Assembly (NCBI GenBank): GCA_041648175.1
Contig: JBAZPO010000018.1
Span: forward strand, 16,129 to 80,128
Length of the DNA: 64,000 nucleotides
Direction of reading: 5' to 3'
Source of the DNA: Desulfobaccales bacterium
Lineage (GTDB): Bacteria; Desulfobacterota; Desulfobaccia; Desulfobaccales; 0-14-0-80-60-11
A model generated the notes under the pieces. That model saw only the letters and a program-made list of their open reading frames with translations. It searched no databases and was not told the origin of the DNA. Positions 25,848 to 34,977 of the stretch are shown here, piece by piece (the first letter of the stretch is position 1; every line of letters begins with the position of its first letter). A program made the position numbers and the translations under genes.

Positions 25848-26982
25848 ACATTTGGTGCTGGTGGGCGGGGGACACGCCCACCTGACCTGTTTGAAGCAGC
25901 TGAAATATTACGTGGATCGAGGCCACCGGGTGACCTTGATCAGCCCTGCCGCCCACCACTACTATTCCGGCATGGGACCCGGGATGTTGGGAGGCACGTA
26001 CTCACCCCGGGAGATTCGCTTTAACATCAGAAAGATGGCCGAATCAGCCGGAGGGGAATTTATCTCCGGAACCGTAACTCGCATAAGCTGCCCAGGCCGC
26101 GTCCTGCACCTGGACTCTGGTCAGGAAATCACTTTCGATGTAGTTTCTCTTAACACCGGCAGTTCCGTGCCCCTGAATTCGGTAACCGTTACGGACTGCA
26201 AGAACGTCTTCCCGGTCAAGCCCATCATTAATCTGCTAAAAGCCCGGCAGACCATTCTGGATCTCCGGCGTGATAAAAAACTTCGCATCCTGGTAGTGGG
26301 AGGGGGACCGGCGGGTCTGGAAATCGCCGGTAATACCTGGAAGCTGATCCATGAGCAGGGCGGCGATCAGATAACCCTGCTGGCGGGAACACAACTCCTG
26401 GGCAATTTCCCTGAAAAGGTTCGCAGGTTGGCTTTCCGGTCCTTTCAGGCTCGCACCATCGAGATTATCGAGGGGACTCACCTGAGCGCCCTGGAAAGTG
26501 ACTCTGCCAGGTTGGTCGATGGTCGCCAGCTTCCCTTCGACGTGGCGCTGCTGGCCCTGGGGGTAAAGCCGGCCCCATTGTTTTCCGATTCCGGGCTGGC
26601 CATAGGCCGTGACGGCGGTATGTTGGTCAATGAGTATTTGCACGCCGTCGACCACCCCACCATTTTTGGCGGCGGCGACTGCATCAGCTTCCAAGGCAGA
26701 CCCCTTGATAAGGTTGGGGTTTATGCCGTGCGCCAGAACCCTGTCTTGTTTCACAACCTCCTGGCGTCCCTGGAAGGGCAGAGCCTTATGCCTTTTCATC
26801 CCCAAGACGACTATCTGCTCATTTTCAATCTGGGCGACGGCCGGGGAATCTTCCGCAGGAAAAGCTGGGTGTGGAATGGCCGCCTGGCATTTATTCTGAA
26901 AGATTATATCGACCGAAAATTCATGCGAAAATTTCAGATATCCGGTGAGCTCCAAGAATCTGATGCGGACAATGAACCTTAA
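25840..26982 (+). CDS. FAD/NAD-dependent pyridine nucleotide-disulphide oxidoreductase of the SelD-partner type
   Basis: The 380-residue flavoprotein has an FAD-binding N-terminus LVLVGGGHAHLTCLKQL (about 5-21) and a second Rossmann motif VVGGGPAGLEIAGN (about 152-165). A late IFGGGDCISF closes the FAD site. The GGGHAH start and overall layout match NDH-2-like proteins that in many bacteria are fused to the N-terminus of selenide-water dikinase (SelD). Here the selD gene lies separately at 62824. The start is ATG 25840, with AGAAGG eight bases upstream, overlapping recO by eight bases. A redox role connected with selenium is an inference from family. Confidence 0.75.
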   Translation: MGKHLVLVGGGHAHLTCLKQLKYYVDRGHRVTLISPAAHHYYSGMGPGMLGGTYSPREIRFNIRKMAESAGGEFISGTVTRISCPGRVLHLDSGQEITFDVVSLNTGSSVPLNSVTVTDCKNVFPVKPIINLLKARQTILDLRRDKKLRILVVGGGPAGLEIAGNTWKLIHEQGGDQITLLAGTQLLGNFPEKVRRLAFRSFQARTIEIIEGTHLSALESDSARLVDGRQLPFDVALLALGVKPAPLFSDSGLAIGRDGGMLVNEYLHAVDHPTIFGGGDCISFQGRPLDKVGVYAVRQNPVLFHNLLASLEGQSLMPFHPQDDYLLIFNLGDGRGIFRRKSWVWNGRLAFILKDYIDRKFMRKFQISGELQESDADNEP

Positions 26983-27180
26983 TCTGGCTTTTATCAGAAA
27001 TTTCCCCTCATAAAGCGGTAAGCCGGCGTCTTCCTAACGCTTGCCACGGCCCGGAACCGCCCTTATCTTTAGGGCAAATCCGGACATATGCCGGTCAGGC
27101 GTATCCAGCCCGCCATGCTAGGACAGAAGGAACTCCTGCCTTTCCCTGGCCGCTTACGATTTCACTGAGGAGGCACCCAT

Positions 27181-27768
27181 ATGCCACTGAAAAAACGGTT
27201 ACAAGGCAAACGCGTCGCCATTTTTGCCGAAGATCTCTATGAAGACCTGGAACTCTGGTACCCCCTGCTGCGGCTTAAAGAGGAGGGGGCCGAAACCGTG
27301 GTGGTGGGGCCTGGCGACGCGAAGGAACACCACGGCAAGTATGGTTATCCCGTTACCGTGGATAAAGGCATCCAGGAGGTGGACGTGGAGCAGTTCGACG
27401 CCGTGGTCATCCCGGGAGGATACGCCCCGGACCGTATGCGCCGCCATGCCGCCATGGTGGCCTTTGTCCGGGAGATGGCCAACCATGGCAAAGTTGTGGC
27501 GGCCATCTGCCATGGGGGCTGGATGTTGGCCTCCGCCGAAGTGGTGTCAGGAAAAACCGTCACCTCCTTCTTTGCCATCAAGGATGACCTGGTCCATGCC
27601 GGGGCTCTCTATAAGGACGCCGAGGTCGTCGTGGACGGCAATCTCATCACCTCCCGGAAGCCTGCCGACCTGCCGGCCTTTCTCGCTGCCATCATCGCCG
27701 CCCTGGGAGGCGAGGTGCGCTGCCCCACATGCCAGACGGTGCTGCACCACGGCCAACCCTGGGACTAG
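27181..27768 (+). CDS. DJ-1/PfpI family protein
   Basis: The 195-residue protein has the class I glutamine amidotransferase-like fold of DJ-1/PfpI. It shows VAIFAEDLYEDLELWYP with the conserved acidic residue (about E21), VVIPGGYAPD, and the nucleophile elbow AAICHGGW with C110. TSRKPADLPAF closes the domain. A C-terminal tail contains CPTC, which could be a redox or metal site and is not typical of the family. Members act as intracellular protease/amidase, glyoxalase III or deglycase; which applies here is not known. Confidence 0.85.
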   Translation: MPLKKRLQGKRVAIFAEDLYEDLELWYPLLRLKEEGAETVVVGPGDAKEHHGKYGYPVTVDKGIQEVDVEQFDAVVIPGGYAPDRMRRHAAMVAFVREMANHGKVVAAICHGGWMLASAEVVSGKTVTSFFAIKDDLVHAGALYKDAEVVVDGNLITSRKPADLPAFLAAIIAALGGEVRCPTCQTVLHHGQPWD

Positions 27769-27868
27769 TGGGACATGTCTGGGACAGGCCATGGGACAGG
27801 GGTTGAGGGGTGTTTCGGTAATGACTTTATTATGTAACTAAATCAGCCTGATACCCAATTCGCATTTC

Positions 27869-27884
27869 TGGCCTGGAACTTGCA
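27869..27884 (+). promoter_or_regulatory. Candidate sigma-54 promoter
   Basis: TGGCCTGGAACTTGCA fits the -24/-12 pattern, with GG and GC exactly 10 bases apart and TTGCA intact. It points toward the gene at 27992 (start about 108 bp away). No activator gene or upstream sites were recognised nearby. Confidence 0.45.
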
Positions 27885-27991
27885 TTTCTTACCTCCACCA
27901 GAGCTTGAAGCACCCTTGATTTCAAGACTGGAAATCACGTGGAAAAGCCCGGGGAGATAAGGTTTCCATCTCTCACGGTTCCGGTGGAACG

Positions 27992-28897
27992 ATGGATGGA
28001 AGCAAAAGAACCCTTGGCTCACAGCTGGCCTCCAAAGGCCGAGGTGCGGAAGATGAGCGGTTGAATCGAGCCCTGGTGACCGGGTTGATGCTGGAAGTGA
28101 TCCTGGAAACCTCCGCCCTTCAGGGCGACCCCCACAACCGCCGCAGCCTGGTGAAGACCCGCCTGAAAAACATCCTGGTGACCCATCTGGCGGGGCGGGT
28201 CACCCTGCAGCGCTTTCACCATCTGCTCCGTGAGGTGGACCATTGTGTCCCGCGATATTATCCTCTGATCACCTCCAGCGCCACCCAAGTCCCCGGTCCC
28301 ATCGCTATAGAGATTCCAGAAAATTTATCCCGGACTGCGCCCGCTGCTCCGGCCCATCGGGTGCTCCGGGAAGACGTTCTCAAAGCCTGGCTTGAGGCCG
28401 AAATCCGTAAACTCCTGCCCCAGCGGTCTCACCGCAAGCTCGGCGTAAAACGCCTTCTAGACTTTCTGCAACGTACCCAGGGCAACTGGTTCCGGCTCAA
28501 GGATTTTGAACTACACTTCGGGGTGGATCGCAAAACCGCCTGGGAGTATCTCCAAAAATTCCTCTCTGCCGGGCTGCTGCGCCACAACCAGGAACGCTCC
28601 GCGGCGGTCCGTTACGCCCTGGCCACCCGATTCCTGGTGGTCCTGGCCGACTCCCTGGCGCCTAAGGTCATAGAGGCCCTGCCGGACCTGCCTTTAAAGC
28701 AGGCGGATCAGGTCTGCGACTGGCTGATAGCCACCGGCGGCGAACCCTTTGGGGAAGCCGAATGGCATGTCCATCTTAAGGGCTCCCGGTGCAGCCAGAT
28801 CATTGCCACCCTCCGGACCTCGGGCCTGTTGGAAGAAGTGAGCCCCGGGGGGCTCAACCAAAGGTTTCAGTTGGCGCGCCACTGGCTCCAGGACTAA
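27992..28897 (+). CDS. Hypothetical protein with predicted winged-helix region, possible regulator
   Basis: A 301-residue soluble protein of no recognised family. The central part (about 150-205) reads like a winged-helix: FLQRTQGNWFRLKDFELHFG, then DRKTAWEYLQKFLSAGLLRH and a basic wing ERSAAVRYAL. A second similar unit may occupy the C-terminus (CSQIIATLRTSGLLEEV). It stands directly before the PaaK/ACT/Liv block on the same strand and behind a sigma-54-like promoter, so a regulatory role for that block is plausible but unproven. Confidence 0.55.
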   Translation: MDGSKRTLGSQLASKGRGAEDERLNRALVTGLMLEVILETSALQGDPHNRRSLVKTRLKNILVTHLAGRVTLQRFHHLLREVDHCVPRYYPLITSSATQVPGPIAIEIPENLSRTAPAAPAHRVLREDVLKAWLEAEIRKLLPQRSHRKLGVKRLLDFLQRTQGNWFRLKDFELHFGVDRKTAWEYLQKFLSAGLLRHNQERSAAVRYALATRFLVVLADSLAPKVIEALPDLPLKQADQVCDWLIATGGEPFGEAEWHVHLKGSRCSQIIATLRTSGLLEEVSPGGLNQRFQLARHWLQD

Positions 28898-28954
28898 GCC
28901 CCGGCCTTACTCCCCTCAGCCTCTCAAGGTTTCTTCTCAAAATTGCAAACATGT

Positions 28955-28984
28955 TTGACCCTCGGCGTGACTTTGTGCTATCTT
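28955..28984 (+). promoter_or_regulatory. Candidate sigma-70 promoter for paaK
   Basis: TTGACC (28955-28960), 18-bp spacer, TATCTT (28979-28984). The predicted start point near 28991 lies 29 bp before ATG 29020. This argues against the in-frame ATG at 28951, which would sit upstream of the -35. Confidence 0.5.
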
Positions 28985-29019
28985 TAGCGAATGTCTATGA
29001 GGGAGGAGTACAGGATTAC

Positions 29020-30321
29020 ATGATCCGTGACGTTGAACATGAAACTATGCCCCGGGAGGACCTGGAAACCTTACAGCTCAAGCGCCTGCAAGCCGTGGTG
29101 GAACGGGTCTACCATCTGGTGCCCTTTTATCGCCGGCGTATGGATGAGCTGGGGGTCAAGCCGGAACACATCCGCACCCTGGAAGATATTCGCCTTTTAC
29201 CTTTCACCGCCAAGCAAGACCTGCGAGACAATTATCCCTTTGGCATGTTTGCGGCTCCGATGGACCAGATTGTCCGCATTCACGCCTCATCCGGCACCAC
29301 CGGCAAGCCTACCCCCGTCGCCTATACCCAGCGGGACCTGGAGACCTGGTCCGAGCTGATGGCCCGGGCTTTGGCGGCTGCAGGCGCCCATCGCGGCGAT
29401 ATCATCCATGTCGCTTACGGTTATGGCCTTTTTACCGGGGGGTTGGGGGCTCATTACGGGGCCGAGCGCCTGGGCGCGGCGGTTATCCCCGTGTCGGGCG
29501 GCCAGACTCGGCGCCAGATTATGCTCATCCAGGACTTTGGTCCCACCGTCATCTGCTGCACCCCGTCTTTCGCCCTCTATCTGGCGGAGGTGGGTCAGGA
29601 AATGGGGGTTGACTTCGCCAAGACCAAGCTCCGGGTGGGGGTCTTCGGGGCCGAACCCTGGACCGAGGGTATGCGCCAGGAAATCGAAAAGCGCCTCCAC
29701 CTCGACGCCGTGGACATTTACGGCCTGTCCGAGATCCTGGGGCCGGGAGTCGCCATCGAGTGCATCGAAGCCAAACAGGGGCTACACATATTTGAAGACC
29801 ACTTCATGCCGGAAGTTATCAACCCTGCCACCATGGAAGCTGTCCCGAACGGCGACTTGGGCGAATTGGTCATCACCACCCTCACCAAAGAGGCCTTCCC
29901 GTTGTTGCGTTATCGCACCCGGGACATCACCTCGCTGAATTTCGCCCCCTGTAAATGCGGCCGGACCATGGCTCGCATTAACCGATTCCAGGGGCGCAGC
30001 GACGATATGCTCATCATCCGGGGAGTTAATGTCTTCCCGTCCCAGATCGAGTCCGTACTCATGGAGACCCCGGGCGTGGCGCCTCATTACCAGCTCATCG
30101 TCGACCGGGAGGGGATGTTGGACACCCTGGAAGTCCAGGTGGAAGTGGATGAAGCCACCTTCTCCGACGAAGTCAAACAAATGCAGGCCCTGGCTCAAAG
30201 CATCCAGAGGCAGATCAAGGATTACTTCACCGTTTCCGTCAAGGTGAAATTGGTGGAGCCTCGGACCATCCCCCGGAGTGAAGGCAAGGCCAAGCGGGTC
30301 ATTGACAATCGCAAATTATAA
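29020..30321 (+). CDS. paaK: Phenylacetate-CoA ligase (AMP-forming)
   Basis: Activates phenylacetate or a related aromatic acid to its CoA thioester in the cytoplasm. With ATG 29020 (GGGAGGAG upstream) it has 433 residues, the usual PaaK length. It starts in the family's conserved ETMPREDLETLQLKRL. The adenylate-forming P-loop HASSGTTGKPTPVAY lies at 88-102, then VAYGYGLFTGG, YGLSEILGPG and YRTRD. The C-terminal lysine motif EGKAKRV is intact. It is followed by an ACT protein and a complete ABC uptake system, suggesting import and activation of an aromatic or related acid. Exact substrate is unknown. Confidence 0.9.
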   Translation: MIRDVEHETMPREDLETLQLKRLQAVVERVYHLVPFYRRRMDELGVKPEHIRTLEDIRLLPFTAKQDLRDNYPFGMFAAPMDQIVRIHASSGTTGKPTPVAYTQRDLETWSELMARALAAAGAHRGDIIHVAYGYGLFTGGLGAHYGAERLGAAVIPVSGGQTRRQIMLIQDFGPTVICCTPSFALYLAEVGQEMGVDFAKTKLRVGVFGAEPWTEGMRQEIEKRLHLDAVDIYGLSEILGPGVAIECIEAKQGLHIFEDHFMPEVINPATMEAVPNGDLGELVITTLTKEAFPLLRYRTRDITSLNFAPCKCGRTMARINRFQGRSDDMLIIRGVNVFPSQIESVLMETPGVAPHYQLIVDREGMLDTLEVQVEVDEATFSDEVKQMQALAQSIQRQIKDYFTVSVKVKLVEPRTIPRSEGKAKRVIDNRKL

Positions 30322-30337
30322 AAAACCCGGATCGGTT

Positions 30338-30366
30338 AGGCGGCAAATCCCTGGCCGCCTTCTTTC
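30338..30366 (+). terminator. Hairpin between paaK and the ACT gene
   Basis: AGGCGGC-N9-GCCGCCT followed by TCTTTC. It could be a weak terminator or attenuator reducing transcription into the ACT/Liv genes. Confidence 0.45.
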
Positions 30367-30404
30367 AAAAATTCAAGGTTCAGCGTAGATAAGGGAGCCA
30401 CACC

Positions 30405-30836
30405 ATGAAAGTGGAGCAAATCTCGGTATTTTTGGAGAACAAGGCCGGCCGTTTGGCGGAAGTCACCCGGGTTCTGGGCGAAGCCGGGATCAACATCCGG
30501 GCGCTGTCTTTGGCCGACACCACTGATTTCGGCATCCTGCGGCTCATCGTCGACCAATACGACCGGGCCCGGGAAATCCTGAAAGACAAAGGCTTCACCG
30601 TGGGCAAGACGGAAGTGGTCGCGGTGGAGGTGCCGGACCGTCCCGGAGGGCTGGGGCTCGTCCTCCAGATCCTGGCCGGGGCCGGCGTCAACGTGGAATA
30701 CATGTACGCCTTTGTCCAGCACAGCGGTAAGAACGCGGTTATCATTTTCCGTTTTGACAATCTGGACCAGGCCATCGAGTTACTCCAGAAAGAAGGTATT
30801 CACATCTATAAGGGTGAGGAAGTATATCGGTTATAA
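30405..30836 (+). CDS. Tandem ACT-domain protein
   Basis: The 143-residue protein has two ACT domains (about 4-70 and 72-140). Each begins with the ligand-binding glycine turn: NKAGRLAEVTRVLGEAGINI and DRPGGLGLVLQILAGAGVNV. No enzyme domain is attached. Stand-alone tandem ACT proteins frequently sit beside paaK in anaerobes and are thought to sense amino acids or aromatic acids. It sits 83 bp after paaK and 21 bp before the substrate-binding protein gene, so it is probably cotranscribed. Ligand unknown. Confidence 0.85.
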   Translation: MKVEQISVFLENKAGRLAEVTRVLGEAGINIRALSLADTTDFGILRLIVDQYDRAREILKDKGFTVGKTEVVAVEVPDRPGGLGLVLQILAGAGVNVEYMYAFVQHSGKNAVIIFRFDNLDQAIELLQKEGIHIYKGEEVYRL

Positions 30837-30857
30837 ACCATTGGGGAGGGTGAGCTT

Positions 30858-32021
30858 ATGAAAACAAAGACAATTCTGGTTGGTGTTACTCTGGCCCTGG
30901 CGAGTTTGGGTCTGATCTTCCTGGGCTGCGGCGGTTCCCAGAAGTCGGCGCCTTATGTAGTCGGCGGCATCTTTTCCATCAGCGGCCCGGCCTCGTATCT
31001 CGGGGAGCCCGAACGGAATTCCATGGAGATGGTGGCAGAGGCAGTCAACGCCAAGGGGGGGATTAACGGCCACCCCTTGAAACTGGTGATTTATGACGAC
31101 GAAGGCGATGTGACCAAGGCCCGCCTCCATGCCACCAAGCTGGCCCAGGACAAAGATGTCCTGGCCGTCATCGGCCCCAGCCTCACCCATACCTCCATGG
31201 CCGCCCTGGAAATCACCCAGAAGGCCAAAGTGCCTATGATTTCATGTGCTGCCGGCATCGGCATCACCGCTCCGGCCAAAGACCGCGTCTGGGTCTTCAA
31301 GACCGCCCAAACGGACCAGATGGCGGTAGACCGTATTTATCAATACCTGCAAAAGCAAAATCTTAATCAGGTGGCCATCCTCACCGTATCCACCGGTTTC
31401 GGGGTCTCAGGTAAAGAGCAACTTTTAGCCCTGGCGCCTAAGTACGGTATCCAGGTGGTGGCCCAGGAAGTCTTCGGCGAAAAAGACACCGACATGACCC
31501 CCCAACTCACCAAGCTCCGGGGCACTCCGGCCCAAGTGGTGATCTGTTGGGGCACCGGCCCGGCCCCGGCCCTGGTGGCCAAGAATATGAAACAGTTGGG
31601 GATTACCTTGCCCTTGATCCAGAGCCACGGCGCGGCCTCGAAGAAATTCATCGAGCTGGCCGGGGACGCGGGCGAAGGGATCATCATGCCCGCCGGCAAA
31701 CTGGTGGTCTGGCAGCAGTTGCCCGATACCGATCCGCAGAAGGCCGTGTGTAAGGAATATGCCGAGAAGTATACAGCCAAGTTCAAAGCTCCGGAATCCA
31801 GTTTCGGAGGCTATGCCTATGACGCGATTCGGATGATGGATCAGACGTTGACCAAGGCCGGCAATGACCGGGACAAAATCCGCGCTGAGATTGAAGGCCT
31901 CAAAAACTTCGTGGGCATCAGCGGGATTTTCAACATGAGTCCCGAAGACCACAACGGTCTAACCCCGGCGGCGTTTGTCATGGTAAAGATCCACAGCGGC
32001 GGTTTCCAACTGATAGATTAG
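30858..32021 (+). CDS. livK: ABC transporter substrate-binding lipoprotein (LivK/branched-chain type)
   Basis: A periplasmic type I binding protein of 387 residues. A lipoprotein signal ends in the lipobox LIFLGC with C24 as the acylation site. The start of the mature fold is VVGGIFSISGPASYLGEP, followed by AEAVNAKGGINGHPLKLVIYD. AVIGPSLTHTSMAALEI and VAILTVSTGFGVSGKE mark the hinge region. Family members bind branched-chain amino acids, amides or aromatic acids. Proximity to paaK makes an aromatic or aliphatic acid substrate plausible. Confidence 0.88.
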   Translation: MKTKTILVGVTLALASLGLIFLGCGGSQKSAPYVVGGIFSISGPASYLGEPERNSMEMVAEAVNAKGGINGHPLKLVIYDDEGDVTKARLHATKLAQDKDVLAVIGPSLTHTSMAALEITQKAKVPMISCAAGIGITAPAKDRVWVFKTAQTDQMAVDRIYQYLQKQNLNQVAILTVSTGFGVSGKEQLLALAPKYGIQVVAQEVFGEKDTDMTPQLTKLRGTPAQVVICWGTGPAPALVAKNMKQLGITLPLIQSHGAASKKFIELAGDAGEGIIMPAGKLVVWQQLPDTDPQKAVCKEYAEKYTAKFKAPESSFGGYAYDAIRMMDQTLTKAGNDRDKIRAEIEGLKNFVGISGIFNMSPEDHNGLTPAAFVMVKIHSGGFQLID

Positions 32022-32204
32022 TAATCAGTGGCCAGTTGTCAGTTGTCAGCCTCTCTCCAGGTCTCCTGGCGCTGAAGCTGACAACTGGCTCTGGAAAGCA
32101 AGTTATTAATTCAATCCGTTTCAGAGGCTGGTAGTGTAAATGCGCATTCCTGCCGGCCATGTAAATCAGTTTTTACACTGGCCACTGACCACTGACCACT
32201 GATC
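32022..32204. repeat. CAGT/ACTG-type repeat array between livK and livH
   Basis: Units such as GTAATCAGTGGCCAGTTGTCAG occur at the left end and CACTGGCCACTGACCACTGA at the right end, in inverted orientation. They could pair into a long hairpin. Related arrays lie at 34046-34191, 48056-48090 and 50919-50993. Confidence 0.65.
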
Positions 32205-33074
32205 ATGGAGACCCTTGCCGATCTGCTGCAATATCTCATCTCCGGGGTGACCAACGGCGCGATTTACGCCCTCATCGCCTTGGGCTTCGGCATCATCTAC
32301 AATACCACCACCATCATCAACTTCGCCCAGGGCGAGATGGTGATGTTGGGCGCCTTGTGCGCCATCAGCATTTATCAGGTGACCCCTTCCCTGCCCCTGG
32401 CCTTCGGCGGCGCGGTTATCCTGGTGACCTGCGTGGGCCTGGTGTTCGAGCGGTTGGCCCTGCGCCCGGTCAAGGACCCCAGCCCCATCACCCTGATCAT
32501 CATCACAGTGGGCGGCGCCGTCTTGATCAAAGGTGTGGCCATGCTCCTGTGGGGCAAAGATGCCTACACCCTGCCGCCGTTTTCCGGCAATGCCCCCATC
32601 CACCTGGGTCCCGCCACCATCCTGCCCCAAAACCTCTGGGTGCTGGGAATTACTGCGGTCATGGTCGCGGCCCTGGAGGCCTTCTTTCGCCTCACTTTGG
32701 TGGGCAAAGCCATGCGCGCCTGCGCCTATAACACTCGGGCCGCCCGCCTGGTGGGGATCGCCGCCGGCCGCATGGTCCAACTCTCCTTCGGGCTCAGTGC
32801 GGCCCTGGGAGCCGGCGCCGGCATTCTCATCGCCCCCCTTACCCTGGGGGTCTATGACATGGGCGCCATGTTGGGCCTCAAGGGCTTTTCCGCCGCCATT
32901 ATTGGGGGCCTCGGCAGCCTGGCGGGCGGCGTCCTGGGCGGCCTGGTCCTGGGCGTGGCCGAGGCCCTGGCCACCGGGTTCATCTCCTCCGGCTACCGGG
33001 ATGCGGTGGCCTTCCTCCTGCTCCTGCTGGTCCTGTTCCTGCGTCCCCAGGGGCTGGTGGGAGGACGAAAATGA
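32205..33074 (+). CDS. livH: Branched-chain-type ABC transporter permease LivH
   Basis: An inner-membrane permease of 289 residues with about eight hydrophobic segments. It begins with the typical LLQYLISGVTNGAIYALIALGFGIIYNTTTIINFAQGE segment (split here over residues 6-43). The cytoplasmic coupling region GKAMRACAYNTRAARLVGI contacts the ATPases. The stop overlaps the start of livM (ATGA). Confidence 0.92.
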   Translation: METLADLLQYLISGVTNGAIYALIALGFGIIYNTTTIINFAQGEMVMLGALCAISIYQVTPSLPLAFGGAVILVTCVGLVFERLALRPVKDPSPITLIIITVGGAVLIKGVAMLLWGKDAYTLPPFSGNAPIHLGPATILPQNLWVLGITAVMVAALEAFFRLTLVGKAMRACAYNTRAARLVGIAAGRMVQLSFGLSAALGAGAGILIAPLTLGVYDMGAMLGLKGFSAAIIGGLGSLAGGVLGGLVLGVAEALATGFISSGYRDAVAFLLLLLVLFLRPQGLVGGRK

Positions 33075-34045
33075 CCCTGCCCCGGTTCGCCAACCGCTGG
33101 TTTCTCTTTGCCCTGGTGGTCCTGGCTATCGTCATTTTTATGGATGACGATTACTACTACACCCTCCTCAACTTTATCGGCATCTACACCCTGTTGGTGG
33201 TGGGGCTCAACCTGCTTTTGGGCTACGCCGGCCAGATCTCCCTGGGGCACGCGGCGTTTTTCGGCCTGGGGGCCTATACTTCCGGCATCCTCACCGCCAC
33301 CTACGGGGTCAACCCCTGGCTGGCCCTGATGGCGGGCCTGGTGGTCTCTGGCACTTCTGCTTATTTGATCGGCATCCCGGCCTTGAAACTTAAGGGCTAT
33401 TACCTGGCCATGGCTACTTTGGGCTTTGGCATCATCGTCTACATTTTTCTCAATGAGGCCCACAACCTCACCGGAGGACCTTCGGGCCTGCACGGGATTC
33501 CCTCGCTGGCCCTGGGCGGCTTTGTCCTTGACACCCCCCGGCGCCTCTATCTCTTGATCTGGATTATTTTAGGCGTGATCCTCGCCCTCAGCGCCAATCT
33601 CATGAACTCCCGCACCGGCCGGGCCATCCGGGCGCTTCATGACAGCGAGGCCGGGGCCGAGTCCCTGGGGGTAGACACCTTTCGCATGAAGCTCAAGATT
33701 TTCGTCTGGAGCGCCCTCTACGCTTCCCTGGCCGGCAGCCTCTACGCCCACACCTTGAACTTTATTGCGCCATCTTCCTTCGGCTTTATGTTCTCCATCA
33801 AGCTGGTGACCATGGTGGTCTTAGGCGGCATGGCTAGCATCTGGGGCTCGCTTTTGGGGGCCGGAGTGCTCACGGTGCTCCCTGAGATGCTCACGGTCTT
33901 CCATGATTTTGAAGCGGTGATTTTCGGGGCGATCCTCATGGTGGTGATGATCTTCCTGCCCCGGGGCCTGGTGCGGGGCATCCTGGACCTGTACGAATTC
34001 CGGCGCTACAAGCGGCAAGGAGGGAATCTTGTTGGAAACAAGTGA
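33071..34045 (+). CDS. livM: Branched-chain-type ABC transporter permease LivM
   Basis: The second permease, 324 residues, with about nine hydrophobic segments. It has the family's LLVVGLNLLLGYAGQISLGHA (about 38-58), LKGYYLAMATLGFG and GGPSGLHGIP. The C-terminal cytoplasmic loop shows TGRAIRALHDSEAGAESLGVD. It is translationally coupled to livH. Confidence 0.92.
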   Translation: MTLPRFANRWFLFALVVLAIVIFMDDDYYYTLLNFIGIYTLLVVGLNLLLGYAGQISLGHAAFFGLGAYTSGILTATYGVNPWLALMAGLVVSGTSAYLIGIPALKLKGYYLAMATLGFGIIVYIFLNEAHNLTGGPSGLHGIPSLALGGFVLDTPRRLYLLIWIILGVILALSANLMNSRTGRAIRALHDSEAGAESLGVDTFRMKLKIFVWSALYASLAGSLYAHTLNFIAPSSFGFMFSIKLVTMVVLGGMASIWGSLLGAGVLTVLPEMLTVFHDFEAVIFGAILMVVMIFLPRGLVRGILDLYEFRRYKRQGGNLVGNK

Positions 34046-34191
34046 TCAGTGGTCAGTAATCAGTAATCAGTGCAAAGCCCGCGATCACCTACAACCACTG
34101 ATTACTGATTACTTTTGTCTCTGTTCTTTCACTGATTACTGTTTACTGGTTACTGATCACTGATTACTTTTGTCTCTGTTTTTTATTTATT
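34046..34191. repeat. CAGTAATCAGT/ACTGATTACT inverted array between livM and livG
   Basis: Two GTCAGTAATCAGTAATCAGTG units at the left face four ACTGATTACT units at the right. The segment GATTACTTTTGTCTCTGTT is present twice. The array can fold into several alternative long hairpins inside the operon. Confidence 0.7.
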
Positions 34192-34977
34192 ATGAACTTG
34201 CCACCAGACCAATCCATATTGGCACTGCAAAACGTCAGCCTGGCCTTCGGCGGCCTTCAGGCCGTGGAGCAGGTAAGCTTTGACGTGCACAAAGGCGCCA
34301 TCAAGGCAGTCATCGGCCCCAACGGCGCGGGCAAGACCACCCTGTTCAACCTGGTGACGGGCTTTCTGGCCCCTCAGCAGGGGCGCATTGTCTATCAGGG
34401 CAAGGAAATCCAGGGACTCCCGGCCCATCGCATCGCCAGGCAGGGGATCGCCCGCACCTTTCAACTGGTGCAGCTCTTTAATCATTTGACAGTCCTGGAA
34501 AATGTTATGGTGGGGCGCCACCGTCTGAGCCGCTCCGGCCTCCTGGCCGGAGCCTTGCAGTTCCCCTGGACCCGGACCGAAGAAAGGCTGATCCGGTCTA
34601 AGGCCATGGAGGCCCTGGAGTTCGTGGGGCTGAGCGACCGGGCCCAACAGCCCGCCGCAATTCTTCCCCTGGGACTCAAGCGCATGCTGGAAATCGCCCG
34701 GGCCCTGGCTGCGGCCCCTGACTTACTCCTCCTGGATGAACCGGCTTCGGGGCTGGACGCGGTGGAAACCGAGCGTCTGAAAGACCTGATCCTTAACCTG
34801 CGGGACCAGGGCATCACCATCCTCCTGGTGGAGCACGATATGGGCCTCACCATGGAGGTAGCGGATGAAATCGCGGTCCTCAACTACGGCAAACTCATCG
34901 CCAACGGCCCACCCCGGGTCATTCAGAAAAACCCGGAGGTGATTGCCGCGTATCTTGGTACTGATTGGCAGGGATAA
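34192..34977 (+). CDS. livG: Branched-chain-type ABC transporter ATPase LivG
   Basis: An ATPase of 261 residues. Walker A is GPNGAGKTT (42-50). The Q-loop is followed by the LivG-specific GIARTFQLVQLFNHLTVLENV. The signature is LPLGLKRMLEIARAL in place of LSGGQ, and Walker B is LLLLDEPASGLD. The H-loop is LVEHDM. It pairs with LivF to power the LivHM permease. Confidence 0.92.
   Translation: MNLPPDQSILALQNVSLAFGGLQAVEQVSFDVHKGAIKAVIGPNGAGKTTLFNLVTGFLAPQQGRIVYQGKEIQGLPAHRIARQGIARTFQLVQLFNHLTVLENVMVGRHRLSRSGLLAGALQFPWTRTEERLIRSKAMEALEFVGLSDRAQQPAAILPLGLKRMLEIARALAAAPDLLLLDEPASGLDAVETERLKDLILNLRDQGITILLVEHDMGLTMEVADEIAVLNYGKLIANGPPRVIQKNPEVIAAYLGTDWQG

Noticed and set aside
28789..29019. Longer paaK start overlapping the regulator-like gene
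   Set aside because: The extension is unlike PaaK and spans a sigma-70-like promoter; the family's conserved N-terminus begins at 29020.
34046..34191. Possible CRISPR array
   Set aside because: Repeat units are only 7-10 bp, overlapping and inverted, with no unique spacers of constant length and no cas genes.
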